Assembly (NCBI GenBank): GCA_006226415.1
Contig: SBGZ01000085.1
Span: forward strand, 29,348-93,347
Direction of reading: 5' to 3'
Length of the DNA stretch: 64,000 nt
Origin: Alphaproteobacteria bacterium
GTDB taxonomy: Bacteria; Pseudomonadota; Alphaproteobacteria; M2410
A model generated the notes under the pieces. It saw nothing but the letters and a program-made list of their open reading frames with translations, was not told the DNA's origin and searched no databases. The number at the start of each line of letters is the position of its first letter. Positions within the stretch are counted from its first letter, which is position 1. The position numbers and the translations under genes were made by a program. Below, in pieces: positions 37,112 to 46,759 of this stretch.

Positions 37112-38349
37112 GACGGAACCTTCTCCAAAGCCGGTTTGGCGCCTTGTTCCTGTGAAGAGGTCTCAGCGTCTTTTGCGCTTTCGCCAGCCACCTTGACCCG
37201 GGTCCCCGAGGTCACTTGCCCCAATGGTGTGAGAACCAATTGGTCGCCAGGCGCAAGCCCGGACGTGACGAGAGCGACATGCGAATTCTGCCAGGCAATT
37301 TCCAAATCCCTGCGTTGCAGAACACCGTCCACGGCGGTGTAAACATAAGTTCCCTGATAAACCGTCGCGACCGGGACTGTGACCGCTTTGGGGATCAGGC
37401 GGCCTTCGATCGTGGCGGTGACATATTCACCTATCTTAAGAGGGATGGTGCCATCGTCAGCGCCGGCAAACGGGTCATCCACCTGCGCCACCACGTGCAA
37501 TTGCCGCGCGGTTTCGTCAATGGCACTTTCCGTGCGAACAATATGGGCCGTCCAGGTTTGCTTTGCGCCCAGCCGTGATTGTAATTCCACGCGGGGACCC
37601 ACAGGCGTTTCCCCCGATGTTCCTGCGAATTGTTCCGGCAAATCAATGAACCCAAGGTCATTGTTGTTGATCGGCAACCGCACTTCCACATTGTCGGTCG
37701 CATAGACCTCTGCCACTTGGGTATTAGTCGAAACAACCTGTCCGACATCGACAAACTTCTTCAAAAGTCGACCGTCAAAGGGAGCCGTGATCTGTGTACG
37801 CTCCAGCGCGAGTTCGGCCTTTTCCAAAGAAGCTTCCGCTGAGGCCACGGTGGCCTCCGCCGCCATGAGTTGAGGCTTGCGCAAAACCAGATCATTGGGC
37901 GCTTGTGTATAACCGAGCGCATACCACTCTTCTTGCGCACGATCCGCCAGCGCCTTTTGCTCTTCATATTGCCGCATGGCATCCAGAAGTGTCGCCCGGG
38001 CAATTTTCACATTGGCATCATAGTCCCTGTTATCAAGCTTGAGCAGCACCTCGCCCTTCTTGAAGAAACCACCATCACGAAATTGGGGATTGAGCCAAAG
38101 CACCTGTCCGCTCACCTGGGCCACGAGGACACTCTGGGTCTGCGGCCGCACCGTACCATAACTTTGCAACTCAATCTGGAAGGGGCCTTCTGCCACCACC
38201 ATGGTCTCCACGGTGATTCTCGGCCCACTGGGCGGCGGCCGGCGGTGCGGCTCCGGAGCCATTGCGACAATCACCACCCCAACAATACCGACAAGACCAA
38301 TAATGGCCAGCGGGGCGATCACTTTGGGGCTCATCAAAAAATTTGTCAT
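37108..38349 (-). CDS. RND efflux periplasmic adaptor (membrane fusion protein)
   Basis: 413 residues from ATG 38349 (a GTG at 38355 is also in frame). N-terminal membrane anchor (about 8-29), then the barrel-sandwich half-motif VLVAQVSGQVLWLNPQFRDG, a helical hairpin, the second half TQITAPFDGRLLKKFVDVGQ, and beta-barrel domains. A C-terminal extension rich in Glu/Lys/Ser (AESAKDAETSSQEQ) may be disordered. It pairs with the downstream RND permease and the halogenase gene. Confidence 0.93.
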   Translation of the reverse strand: MTNFLMSPKVIAPLAIIGLVGIVGVVIVAMAPEPHRRPPPSGPRITVETMVVAEGPFQIELQSYGTVRPQTQSVLVAQVSGQVLWLNPQFRDGGFFKKGEVLLKLDNRDYDANVKIARATLLDAMRQYEEQKALADRAQEEWYALGYTQAPNDLVLRKPQLMAAEATVASAEASLEKAELALERTQITAPFDGRLLKKFVDVGQVVSTNTQVAEVYATDNVEVRLPINNNDLGFIDLPEQFAGTSGETPVGPRVELQSRLGAKQTWTAHIVRTESAIDETARQLHVVAQVDDPFAGADDGTIPLKIGEYVTATIEGRLIPKAVTVPVATVYQGTYVYTAVDGVLQRRDLEIAWQNSHVALVTSGLAPGDQLVLTPLGQVTSGTRVKVAGESAKDAETSSQEQGAKPALEKVPS

Positions 38350-38713
38350 AAACACTAGCTACTTCAAGCAAAAGGGCTGAATTTTCCGGCGAGCCCCCCC
38401 CCAAAGTCTGGCCAGACAATCCTATACCCTTATTGAACGATCCAAGGCACAATTTCCAGCTACAGATAGCAGAGATTTCGACATCATTTCTGCTATTTTT
38501 TGCCTGTTTTCCCAAGTTCAGGTCACAAATGCGGCATTTTTTGCCCGCGCCGGAACGGCTTCAAGCTACAATCTGATCCTGACAGGCCACGCCAAAACGG
38601 TTGAATGGCTTGCACTCGCCCCCTAAGGCCAAGTATGACCCAAAGGGAAAGGCCTCGGAAAATGACCCCGAGTGCCAAGAAACAGCGCCTAGCCTGCGAA
38701 GAGGAACCACCAG
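38350..38713. other. Divergent intergenic region between the RND adaptor and psd
   Basis: 364 bases without a convincing gene. The psd ribosome site GAGGAA lies at its right end. No strong hairpin or consensus promoter pair was recognised. The open frame at 38523-38720 (minus) and that at 38601-38909 (plus) look like chance. Confidence 0.4.
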
Positions 38714-39388
38714 ATGTCACTTGCTGACGCCGTCATTAAACCCATGCACCCGGAAGGGCGCAAATTCGTCGCCGCCTTCGCAGCGGTCACTTTCCTGCTC
38801 TTCCTGGTTTCCAATTTTCTCGGTTGGGTCGGGATTGGTCTCACAGTCTGGTGCTACTATTTCTTCCGGGATCCGGAGCGGGTCACCCCGAGACGCAAGG
38901 ATCTCGTGATCTCCCCCGCAGACGGGGTCGTTTCACTGATCGAAAAAGCAACACCGCCCCCCGAGCTTGAGCTGGAAACCGGACCGCTGACCCGCGTCTC
39001 CATCTTCATGAATGTCTTCAATTGCCACGTGAACCGCGCCCCTGCCGAAGGACGCGTACGCCGCATCGCCTATCACCCCGGTAAGTTTCTCAATGCCTCC
39101 CTCGATAAGGCCAGCGAGGACAATGAACGTAATTCCCTTCATTTCAAATTGCCCGATGAACGCGATCTCATTGTGGTGCAGATTGCCGGTCTCGTTGCCC
39201 GGCGCATCGTCTGCTTTGTCAAGGAAGGCGCCGCCATGGAAACCGGCGAGCGCTTTGGCCTCATCCGCTTCGGCTCGCGTGTGGACGTTTATCTGCCCAA
39301 TGGCGTGTCACCCTTGGTGGAAGTCGGTCAAACCATGATTGCCGGTGAAACAGTTCTGGCGAGCCTCTCATCAGGTCACAAGGAATAA
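38714..39388 (+). CDS. psd: Phosphatidylserine decarboxylase (short form)
   Basis: 224 residues. Two N-terminal hydrophobic segments (about 20-48), then [41 protein letters not shown]. The self-cleaving Gly-Ser site is in [12 protein letters not shown], where the pyruvoyl group forms. It makes phosphatidylethanolamine from the PssA product. It starts the psd-pssA operon; the five-base spacing to pssA supports co-transcription. Confidence 0.95.
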   Translation: MSLADAVIKPMHPEGRKFVAAFAAVTFLLFLVSNFLGWVGIGLTVWCYYFFRDPERVTPRRKDLVISPADGVVSLIEKATPPPELELETGPLTRVSIFMNVFNCHVNRAPAEGRVRRIAYHPGKFLNASLDKASEDNERNSLHFKLPDERDLIVVQIAGLVARRIVCFVKEGAAMETGERFGLIRFGSRVDVYLPNGVSPLVEVGQTMIAGETVLASLSSGHKE

Positions 39389-39393
39389 CGCCG

Positions 39394-40158
39394 ATGCACG
39401 GAAACTCGGAACGCCCGCGCACTTCTGAGCTGCCCCTTATTCAGCTCCTGCCGAATTTCTTGACCATCGCGGCCATTTGCGCAGGCCTCACGGCCATCCG
39501 TTTCGGCTTTCAGGGCAATTACGAGCGCGCTGTGCTTCTCATCCTGGCCGCCGCCATCCTTGATGGGCTTGATGGCCGCCTGGCGCGAGCGCTGAAAAGT
39601 GACAGCAAGATGGGAGCGGAACTCGATTCGCTGGCCGATTTCCTGAACTTCGGCATCGCGCCGCCCCTCGTCATCTACTTCTGGGCGCTGCAGGACACCA
39701 AATCCATGGGCTGGATGGCGGTACTGACCTATGCGGTCTGCTGCGTCGTGCGCCTCGCCCGTTTTAACGTCACGGCGAAGGCCGAACAGGAAGAGGGCCA
39801 TAGCCGCAGTGACTATTTTGTCGGCGTGCCTTCGCCCGCTGGCGCCATGCTAGTCATGCTCCCCATGTTCATGTCGTTCTCCATCGCCACAGAGGTTGTC
39901 TTCCATGTCGGCGTCATCATGGGAAACATGGTGCTCATCGGCTTGCTTCTCATCAGCCGCATTCCCACCTGGTCCTTTAAAGCCATCACTATTTCGCGGC
40001 AGAATGTGAAATTCATACTTGTCGGCTTTGCCTTCCTGGCCGCCGCGCTCATGACATACGCCTGGGTGACGCTGGTGGTCTTATGCCTGGCTTATGTTGC
40101 CGGCGTTGTCTGGGCCCTGGCGTCCGGTAAAGTACCGCGCAAGCACATCAAGCTCTAA
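39394..40158 (+). CDS. pssA: CDP-diacylglycerol-serine O-phosphatidyltransferase
   Basis: A 254-residue multi-span membrane protein of the CDP-alcohol phosphatidyltransferase family. The motif DGLDGRLARALKSDSKMGAE, followed by LDSLAD, carries the D-G-x2-A-R-x8-G-x3-D-x3-D residues. PNFLTIAAICAGLTAI precedes it. It makes phosphatidylserine for Psd, so together they give the PE branch. The next gene starts 12 bases later. Confidence 0.95.
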   Translation: MHGNSERPRTSELPLIQLLPNFLTIAAICAGLTAIRFGFQGNYERAVLLILAAAILDGLDGRLARALKSDSKMGAELDSLADFLNFGIAPPLVIYFWALQDTKSMGWMAVLTYAVCCVVRLARFNVTAKAEQEEGHSRSDYFVGVPSPAGAMLVMLPMFMSFSIATEVVFHVGVIMGNMVLIGLLLISRIPTWSFKAITISRQNVKFILVGFAFLAAALMTYAWVTLVVLCLAYVAGVVWALASGKVPRKHIKL

Positions 40159-40170
40159 GGGCGCCTTTTT

Positions 40171-41097
40171 ATGAACCCTGAAACGGAGATCTTCGTTGCA
40201 AACCTGGAAATGCGCAACAAGCTTCCGTTTCTTTTCAAGTTAGCCTCTTGTCTCGCCGGCAGGAAGATACGGGGAGCCTACAGAATCTACCATAGCGCCC
40301 TGCGCCTGAACGATGCGCAGGCCATATATCCCTTTACCTTGCCCGACAAAACGACCCTATGGGCCCCCCTTGATTGGCCGGGCATTATTCACCCCCAAGT
40401 CTTTGCCCGCTACGAGCCCGATGCGATCGAAGCCTTCTCAAATCTTGCCAACCAAACAGGCTGCCCCGTCCACCTGATTGATTGCGGAGCTGACATCGGC
40501 GTCTTCACACGGCTGACAATGTGCCAATTGGATAATCTATCCTCTATCACAGCGATTGAACCCAACCCGCGCTCCTATGCCATCTTGGAGAAAAACCTGT
40601 CGGAAACAGAACTGCCGACACGAGCCATCTGCGGCGCCGTTTCCAACTTCTCCGGATATGGCCGGCTCGTCGCTCCCAAGTCAGACACGCATGCGCACGC
40701 CATGTACATCGAAGAAAGCGCGGGCCCCACACAAACCCCAATATGCCGGATTGACGACCTGGACCTGCCGCCTGGCGACACAATCGCGATGAAAGTGGAT
40801 GTCGAAGGGGCCGAAACCAAGGTCCTTATGGGCGCGCAGCGCACATTGAAGGAGGCGGCGCATTTCGTTCTCCAAATCGAAGCGCACCCGCAGGTATGCC
40901 GCAGAACAGGCAGCGACCCGGTTGAGTTCCTGCAGCTCATCAGCGAAATCCGTCCAGTCACCTGCACCGCCTTTGTCGAGAAGACGCGGGCGCGATACGA
41001 AGTGACGGATTTCCAAACACCCCTTTTCGAACAACTGGACAATAACAACATTTACGATCTCGTTCTGCATTCAGTAGAAAGTTTAAATCCGACATGA
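40171..41097 (+). CDS. FkbM family methyltransferase
   Basis: 308 residues. The SAM-binding core starts with HLIDCGADIGVFTRLTMC (motif I, about 110-127), then ITAIEPNPRSYAILEKNL and a C-terminal MKVDVEGAETKVLMGAQRTL typical of FkbM O-methyltransferases. Targets are often polysaccharides or secondary metabolites. It begins 12 bases after pssA, and its stop overlaps the amidohydrolase start (ATGA), so it bridges the lipid genes to the downstream catabolic-looking genes. Confidence 0.88.
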   Translation: MNPETEIFVANLEMRNKLPFLFKLASCLAGRKIRGAYRIYHSALRLNDAQAIYPFTLPDKTTLWAPLDWPGIIHPQVFARYEPDAIEAFSNLANQTGCPVHLIDCGADIGVFTRLTMCQLDNLSSITAIEPNPRSYAILEKNLSETELPTRAICGAVSNFSGYGRLVAPKSDTHAHAMYIEESAGPTQTPICRIDDLDLPPGDTIAMKVDVEGAETKVLMGAQRTLKEAAHFVLQIEAHPQVCRRTGSDPVEFLQLISEIRPVTCTAFVEKTRARYEVTDFQTPLFEQLDNNNIYDLVLHSVESLNPT

Positions 41098-42743
41098 CCC
41101 AAATCACCGTCTTTCCCGCCAAGAAGATCATCACCATGAACCCGGCGCAGCCAGAGGCAACAGCGGTGGCGGTGCGAGACGGGCGCATACTGGAAGTCGG
41201 CACCCTTGAAAGCTTAAGGCCCTGGCTGGAGGCTTTCCCGCACAAAATTGATGACCGGTTTAAAGATAAATTCCTGATGCCGGGCTTTATCGACCCGCAT
41301 CTGCACCCCTCCATGGCCGCGGTGCTTTTGCCCATGCGTTTTGTCACCGCTATGGAATGGCGCCTGCCCTGGGAGATCGTCGCGCCGGTGACAACGCCGG
41401 AGGCTTTCCTTAAACGCGTCCGAGACATCGACGCGGAGATGGAAAGCCCTGAGGCGCCGCTCTTCATTTGGGGCTACCACCAACTCTGGCATGGGAAAAT
41501 GCGCCGCGCGGCCTTGGACGACATCTCAAAGACCCGGCCCATCGTCATCTGGCATCGCTCCTTCCATGAGCTCTACATGAACAGCGCCTGCCTTAAATGG
41601 GCCGGGATTGATGAGGCCAGCGCAGGCGGCCATCACCAGGTAGACATTGAGAACGGTCATTTCTTTGAAAACGGCCTCCGCCTCGCCATGGCCAAGCTCA
41701 ATTCTTACCTCCTAAGCCCGGCTCACTACCACGAGGGCTTGAAGCGCCTCGCCCGGGTTGCACATTTTGGCGGGCATACCACCCTCGGCGACATGGCCGT
41801 GGGCATCTTTAACTTCGAGATGGAATGGCAAACCACCAAGACCTTCCTCGACACCGACGAGACCCCCTTCCGGGTTCAAATGATCCCCGCCAGCAATATT
41901 CTCTTTGGCGAAAAGGGCTCCAACGAAGCCGCCCTGGACTTCATCAAGACCTTGCCGGAGCGCAACACCAATCGCTTGCGCTTTTACGATCACGTCAAGC
42001 TTTTCACCGATGGCGCCTTTTTCTCGCAGCTCATGCAGCTCAAAGCGCCAGGCTATATCGACGGCCACCACGGCGAATGGCTCATGCCGCCGGAGCATTT
42101 CGAAGCCGCCGCGCGCACTTACTGGAACGCCGGTTACAAAATTCATGTTCACTGCACCGGCGATCTTGGCGTCGATCTGGCGCTCGACACTTTGGCCAAG
42201 CTGCAGGAGGAAAAGCCGCGCTTTGGCCACCGCTTCACCATTGAGCACTTCGGCCTGTCAACACCGGAGCAGGTGCGCCGCATGAAGGAGCTGGGGGCGC
42301 TTGCCTCTGTCAACATCTATTACTTCCATGAGCTTTCCGGCACCTATGCCCGCGAGGGGCTTGGATTTGAACGGGCGAGCCAAATGGCGCGTGTTGGCTC
42401 TCTCCTGCGCGAAGGCGTGCCCTTTGCCTTCCATTCCGATTTCACCATGGCCCCGGCCCTGCCCTTAAACAGCGCATCCGTCGCTGCAACCCGCATCAAT
42501 GCGGAGGGCACGCTCATGGGCGAAGACGAGCGCGTGCCGGTTCATGATGCTTTAAAAGCGATCACCTCAGAAGCGGCCTGGATCTTAGGCCTCGAAGATG
42601 AGATCGGCTCCATACGCGCGGGTAAAAAGGCCGACTTTACCGTGCTGGAAGAAGACCCCTATCAGGTCGCGCCGGAATCTTTGAATGACATTCCCATCTG
42701 GGGCACCATCTTTGAAGGCACCCCCCACGAGATCGTCCGATGA
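41094..42743 (+). CDS. Amidohydrolase, YtcJ-like
   Basis: 549 residues: N-terminal amidohydrolase beta-sandwich segment (DGRILEVGTLES), metal site MPGFIDPHLHPSMA (HxH), later HDH-type segments IHVHCTGDLGVDLALD, RFTIEHFG and FHSDFTMAP, and the C-terminal GSIRAGKKADFTVLEEDP. It is the amidohydrolase-3 subgroup. No signal peptide, so it acts in the cytoplasm. It overlaps FkbM upstream and the CobW-type GTPase downstream by ATGA at both ends. Confidence 0.9.
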   Translation: MTQITVFPAKKIITMNPAQPEATAVAVRDGRILEVGTLESLRPWLEAFPHKIDDRFKDKFLMPGFIDPHLHPSMAAVLLPMRFVTAMEWRLPWEIVAPVTTPEAFLKRVRDIDAEMESPEAPLFIWGYHQLWHGKMRRAALDDISKTRPIVIWHRSFHELYMNSACLKWAGIDEASAGGHHQVDIENGHFFENGLRLAMAKLNSYLLSPAHYHEGLKRLARVAHFGGHTTLGDMAVGIFNFEMEWQTTKTFLDTDETPFRVQMIPASNILFGEKGSNEAALDFIKTLPERNTNRLRFYDHVKLFTDGAFFSQLMQLKAPGYIDGHHGEWLMPPEHFEAAARTYWNAGYKIHVHCTGDLGVDLALDTLAKLQEEKPRFGHRFTIEHFGLSTPEQVRRMKELGALASVNIYYFHELSGTYAREGLGFERASQMARVGSLLREGVPFAFHSDFTMAPALPLNSASVAATRINAEGTLMGEDERVPVHDALKAITSEAAWILGLEDEIGSIRAGKKADFTVLEEDPYQVAPESLNDIPIWGTIFEGTPHEIVR

Positions 42744-43627
42744 CCACTCCGCCGCCCATCCCCACCGCCATCCCCGTCACTATCATTGGCGGTTATCTCG
42801 GCGCCGGCAAAACCACGCTGATCAATGAGCTGTTAAGCACCCATGACGGGCCGCCGCTCACCGTGCTCGTCAATGATTTTGGCGCCATCAATATCGATAA
42901 GGATTTGATCGCCGCCCACGCCGGCGACACCCTTGAGCTCACCAACGGCTGCGTCTGTTGTTCCATCACCGACAGTCTGACCGACACCCTGCTGCGCCTG
43001 ACCGAGCGCGAGGAAAAACCCCATCACATTGTGATTGAAGCAAGCGGCGCCGCGCATCCGGCCAAGATCGCTCTTACCGCCAGCAATTGGGGCGGCCTCG
43101 GCACGGCGCAAAGCCTTGTGCTGGTGGATGCCCTCACCCTAACGCAAAAAGAACGCGACAAATATGTGGGCGCCCTTATTCAGGACCAGATCCGCGAGGC
43201 GGATGTCCTCCTTCTGACCAAGCAGGATCTGGCACCCGAAGAAACAAAGGCCGCCGCACGCACGCGTCTTAATGCATTGAACGCGGCAGCCCTTCTCTTG
43301 GCGTCCTCCAACGAGGCGCGCATTATTTCAGGCGCGATGCCCACCGCCGCACCGCGCCAGCTCGAAGACAGCAAGGAACCACAGCTCTGGAGTTTTACGC
43401 TTCAAGGGGGCCCGCACGAGCGCAAAGCCTTTGACGCGCGCCTCAAAGACATCGCGCCCCATTGCGAGCGCATCAAAGGCACTGTCGCCTATACGGACGG
43501 CTCGGCCGAAGAACTTCAATGGGCGGGCGAGCGCTGGGCCCGCCAAGCCACACGAGCCTCTACCACGCGGCTGGTCTTCATCGGCGCTGAACGGATCGAT
43601 CTGGAGGCCTGGCGCGGCCGGTTTTGA
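42740..43627 (+). CDS. CobW/COG0523-type metal chaperone GTPase
   Basis: 295 residues. Walker A GGYLGAGKTT at 17-26, the metal-site CVCC (71-74) in NGCVCCSI, then IEASGAAHPAKI and a C-terminal CobW_C domain with WSFTLQGG. GTP-driven metal (Zn, Co or Fe) insertion is the known family role. Because it is sandwiched between a metal-dependent amidohydrolase and a P450, serving the amidohydrolase is plausible. It lacks the His-rich stretch of some zinc members. Confidence 0.9.
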   Translation: MTTPPPIPTAIPVTIIGGYLGAGKTTLINELLSTHDGPPLTVLVNDFGAINIDKDLIAAHAGDTLELTNGCVCCSITDSLTDTLLRLTEREEKPHHIVIEASGAAHPAKIALTASNWGGLGTAQSLVLVDALTLTQKERDKYVGALIQDQIREADVLLLTKQDLAPEETKAAARTRLNALNAAALLLASSNEARIISGAMPTAAPRQLEDSKEPQLWSFTLQGGPHERKAFDARLKDIAPHCERIKGTVAYTDGSAEELQWAGERWARQATRASTTRLVFIGAERIDLEAWRGRF

Positions 43628-43695
43628 AGGACCGACGCCCCTACCCTCGGCGCGCCGGGACTGCTATAAAGGCAAAGACGCAGAGGGAGGACAAG

Positions 43696-44976
43696 ATGGC
43701 CAATCGTGATATTCCGCAAAATTTTGACGAATACAGACCGCGCTCGACACCGGAGGCCGATCCCTGGTCTCTTGACCTTGAAGACATCGACATGGCCTAT
43801 GGACGGCTTTTCAAGGAAGGCGCCCATCATGAATATTTCAAGCGGCTGCGCCAGGAAGACCCCGTTCATTATTACGCCCGCAATCCCTTTGTAGGGCCCT
43901 ACTGGTCGGTCACCCGCTACAAGGATGTGATGGCCGTCGACACCAATCACAAGGTTTTCTCGTCCGAGCCCTCGATCGCTTTGATCGACAATCTTCTTCC
44001 CGGCGAAGTGGTCTCCTCTTTTATTGCCAGCGACCCGCCCAAGCATGACGTGGAGCGCAAAGCCGTCAATGGCGCGGTCTCTCCCTTCCGCCTGACCCAG
44101 CTGGACGATCTCATTCGCACCCGCACGGTAGAGGTCCTCGACGGCCTGCCTGTCGGCGTGCCGATCAACTGGGTGGAACATGTCTCCATTGAGCTCACCA
44201 CCCGCATGTTGGCAACACTTTTTGATTTCCCCTTCGAGCTGCGCCGCAAACTCACCTGGTGGTCAGATGTCTCTACCTCTGCTCCCAGCCAGATGGGCCT
44301 CACCAAGGACGAGCGCGTCCACCATCTCCTCGAATGTCTGGGCACCTTTACTGAGATGTTTAAGGCGCGGCAGTTTGAAGGCAATGAAAGCCAGGATTTT
44401 ATTTCTCTCCTCGCCAACAACCCTCAAACAAAGGACATGGAAGGGCTCGATCTCCTCGGCAATGTGCTCCTGCTCATCGTCGGCGGCAACGACACCACCC
44501 GCAACTCCATGTCCGGCGGGGTCTGGTTCATGCACAAAAATCCGGGTGAGCTTGCCAAGCTCAAAGCCAATCCGGGTCTCATCCCGAGCGCGGTTTCGGA
44601 AATTATCCGCTACCAAACACCGCTCTCTTACATGCGCCGCACCGCCACCGAAGACATTATGTTTGAAGGCAAGCACATCAAGAAGGGCGACAAGGTGGTC
44701 ATGTGGTACGCCTCGGCCAATCGCGACGAATCCGAGATCGACCGCCCGGACGAGTTTCTCATCGACCGCGACAAGCCGCGTCACCACGCCGCCTTTGGCT
44801 ATGGCATCCACCGCTGCCTCGGCAACCGCGTCGCGGAAGCGCAGCTGCGCATTCTCTGGGAGGAAATCCTCAAGCGGTTTGACCGCATCGAAGTGCTCGG
44901 CAAGCCCGACTACCTCGACCACTCCTTCGTCCACGGCATCAAAACCCTGAACGTGCAATTGCATCCGAAGGGGTGA
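43696..44976 (+). CDS. Cytochrome P450, CYP153-like
   Basis: 426 residues from ATG 43696 (GGGAGG 5 bases upstream; the open frame back to 43624 is unlikely). I-helix LIVGGNDTTRN (GGNDTT at 263-268), ExxR E302-R305, haem loop FGYGIHRCLG with Cys 374. The GGNDTTRNSMSGGV stretch and RxxILWEEILKRFDRIEV tail resemble CYP153 alkane omega-hydroxylases. No ferredoxin or ferredoxin reductase is adjacent; the nearest ferredoxin here is the unrelated FdxA. The substrate is unproven. Confidence 0.9.
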   Translation: MANRDIPQNFDEYRPRSTPEADPWSLDLEDIDMAYGRLFKEGAHHEYFKRLRQEDPVHYYARNPFVGPYWSVTRYKDVMAVDTNHKVFSSEPSIALIDNLLPGEVVSSFIASDPPKHDVERKAVNGAVSPFRLTQLDDLIRTRTVEVLDGLPVGVPINWVEHVSIELTTRMLATLFDFPFELRRKLTWWSDVSTSAPSQMGLTKDERVHHLLECLGTFTEMFKARQFEGNESQDFISLLANNPQTKDMEGLDLLGNVLLLIVGGNDTTRNSMSGGVWFMHKNPGELAKLKANPGLIPSAVSEIIRYQTPLSYMRRTATEDIMFEGKHIKKGDKVVMWYASANRDESEIDRPDEFLIDRDKPRHHAAFGYGIHRCLGNRVAEAQLRILWEEILKRFDRIEVLGKPDYLDHSFVHGIKTLNVQLHPKG

Positions 44977-45069
44977 ACTTCTGCAGCAAAACTACAAAAT
45001 TGATTGCTCATCAATTGACAGATCAAACATGGCTGCCTAGGTTTTCGCTCCCACGACCCGAGGCCATCC

Positions 45070-45876
45070 ATGCAGGAACTTATACCGCATAGCAGTCAGT
45101 GGTATGACCGGCTGAGCAAACAGCAAGAAGGGTATTACTATCCCTGGCAATCCACTGTCGCAGAAGGCAATGGAGAGGATGCCTATTTGCAGCTCGTTGG
45201 TAAGCACCTCTCAAGAAACACCAAAGTGTTGGACGTCGGTTGCGGCCATGGCGAGGTCGCCCTCGACCTAGCACCTCACTGCCAAACCATTACGGGATAT
45301 GATCAGGTCAAATCCTACATTGAAATTGCTGAGCGCAAACGCAAGGAAAGGGGTCTTTCAAATTCTCGTTTCATTTGTCATGACTCTCACAAAACGGCAA
45401 ACGGCGGCAAAGTCCTTATCCCCTTGGCCGACAATTCTGTTGACCTGATAATATCAAGACGCGGACCCACCCATTGGATTGAGGACGCACATCGCGTTTG
45501 CAAAGATGACGCTTGCCTGATCCAACTCAACCCATTGGCACGAAAAGAAGAACCTATTTGGAACAAACAACTGCCTGAAGCCCTCAAAATGCCTTCACCG
45601 GTTCGTGCTGAAGCAGAGTCAATTGTCAGTAAAATTGAAGATCGATTGGCCGCTGCAAACCTGCGCATCCACAGCGCCTGGACATTCGATGTAGCAGAAT
45701 GGCTGCATGCCCCCATTGACCTTTACAAACTTCTGACCTTTGGAAGTGACCCGGCGGTTTGCGCTTCCTGGTCGGACGTTGAGGGAGCCCTGATCCGCAT
45801 ATTCGAAAATTATGCCAGTGAAAAAGGACTGGAAGACCGCAACCGGCGGTTTTTGTGGCAAGCAAGGATAACGTGA
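45070..45876 (+). CDS. Class I SAM-dependent methyltransferase, orphan
   Basis: 268 residues. Motif I is KVLDVGCGHGEVALDLAP, then a TGYDQVKSYIEIAERKRKERG motif II and SVDLIISRRGPTHWIEDAHRV motif IV. The bases look poorer in G and C than neighbours, and neither neighbour is related. The target is unknown. It converges on the PA2778-type gene with only 4 bases between the stops. Confidence 0.85.
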   Translation: MQELIPHSSQWYDRLSKQQEGYYYPWQSTVAEGNGEDAYLQLVGKHLSRNTKVLDVGCGHGEVALDLAPHCQTITGYDQVKSYIEIAERKRKERGLSNSRFICHDSHKTANGGKVLIPLADNSVDLIISRRGPTHWIEDAHRVCKDDACLIQLNPLARKEEPIWNKQLPEALKMPSPVRAEAESIVSKIEDRLAAANLRIHSAWTFDVAEWLHAPIDLYKLLTFGSDPAVCASWSDVEGALIRIFENYASEKGLEDRNRRFLWQARIT

Positions 45877-45880
45877 AACC

Positions 45881-46759
45881 CTAAGACTGACCCACTTTCG
45901 CCGTCAACTCTTTGAAAACCTCATCAAGGTTGTGCTGAACTTCCGCGATAGTGGGGTCAATGTCGAGCGCCGCCTCATAGGCCGTGATCGCGCCCATGAG
46001 ATCTCCTTGCGCATAGGCCACATTGCCTTCACCAAAAGACCACATCCAGCTGTCCGGCCATCTTTGCCGGCCCGCCTGGTAAACCTTGATCGCCGCTTCG
46101 TAATTGCCAAGGCCTTCAAGAGCCGCGGCCCCGCGCAACACCTCGTCGCGATCCGCGCTCGCCGGTAACGCCCCGGGGCCAACCACAACCATCCCCCAGT
46201 GGTCACCACGCGCCCAAGTGCGCTGGAAGGCCGCCATGTCGACCTTTTCCATCTTGTCTTTGCCCGTGTGCAAAAGCACATAGGCATCCACAAGATCAAA
46301 GCCAACCACCACCGAATAGTGCCAGACCGGCACGGCATCGAGGCCGAGGTTTTGGAACACAATCACCGGATTGCCTGCGCCAACCTCGCGAAAGAGATCA
46401 GCGGGCTCACTCAGCGTTACCGCGAGTTGGCCGTGCCGCCGCGCGCTGCCAATAAGGTCCGCGCGATAGGCCCCGTCAGCGCCAGGACTGAAAACCTGAG
46501 CCGCCACCTCCTCCTGGGAGACCCCGGGACCCACCCAGGCAAGGGCCATCGCCAGAGACGCCGGCCCGCAATAATCGTCCTTTTGCTCAATGAGCGGCAC
46601 CCCCGCCAGAAAGACATGCGACGGCGTGCCTTGAGGCGCCGCTGTCCTTACCGAAGGCCCGGGCATGGGCGCGGAGGTGGCACAAGCAGATAGAGCCAGC
46701 GACATCACGAGGACGTACACCCGGCTCCTTGAACTATTTGAAAAACTTAACTGACGCAT
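45881..46759 (-). CDS. PA2778-type C39 cysteine peptidase lipoprotein with TPR
   Basis: 292 residues. Lipobox ALSACA puts the lipidated Cys at about 26. Peptidase C39-like core: VPLIEQKDDYCGPASLAMALAW (active-site Cys), then WHYSVVVGFD (His) and a C-terminal tetratricopeptide pair (NYEAAIKVYQAGRQRWPDS, AYEAALDIDPTIAEVQ). Together with the next gene it matches the PA2778/PA2779 pair of Pseudomonas, whose role is unknown. Overlap: its start lies 13 bases inside the PA2779-type stop. Confidence 0.9.
   Translation of the reverse strand: MRQLSFSNSSRSRVYVLVMSLALSACATSAPMPGPSVRTAAPQGTPSHVFLAGVPLIEQKDDYCGPASLAMALAWVGPGVSQEEVAAQVFSPGADGAYRADLIGSARRHGQLAVTLSEPADLFREVGAGNPVIVFQNLGLDAVPVWHYSVVVGFDLVDAYVLLHTGKDKMEKVDMAAFQRTWARGDHWGMVVVGPGALPASADRDEVLRGAAALEGLGNYEAAIKVYQAGRQRWPDSWMWSFGEGNVAYAQGDLMGAITAYEAALDIDPTIAEVQHNLDEVFKELTAKVGQS

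Noticed and set aside
38523-38909. Small open frames in the RND adaptor to psd gap
   Set aside because: They overlap psd or lack a ribosome site and show no conserved features.
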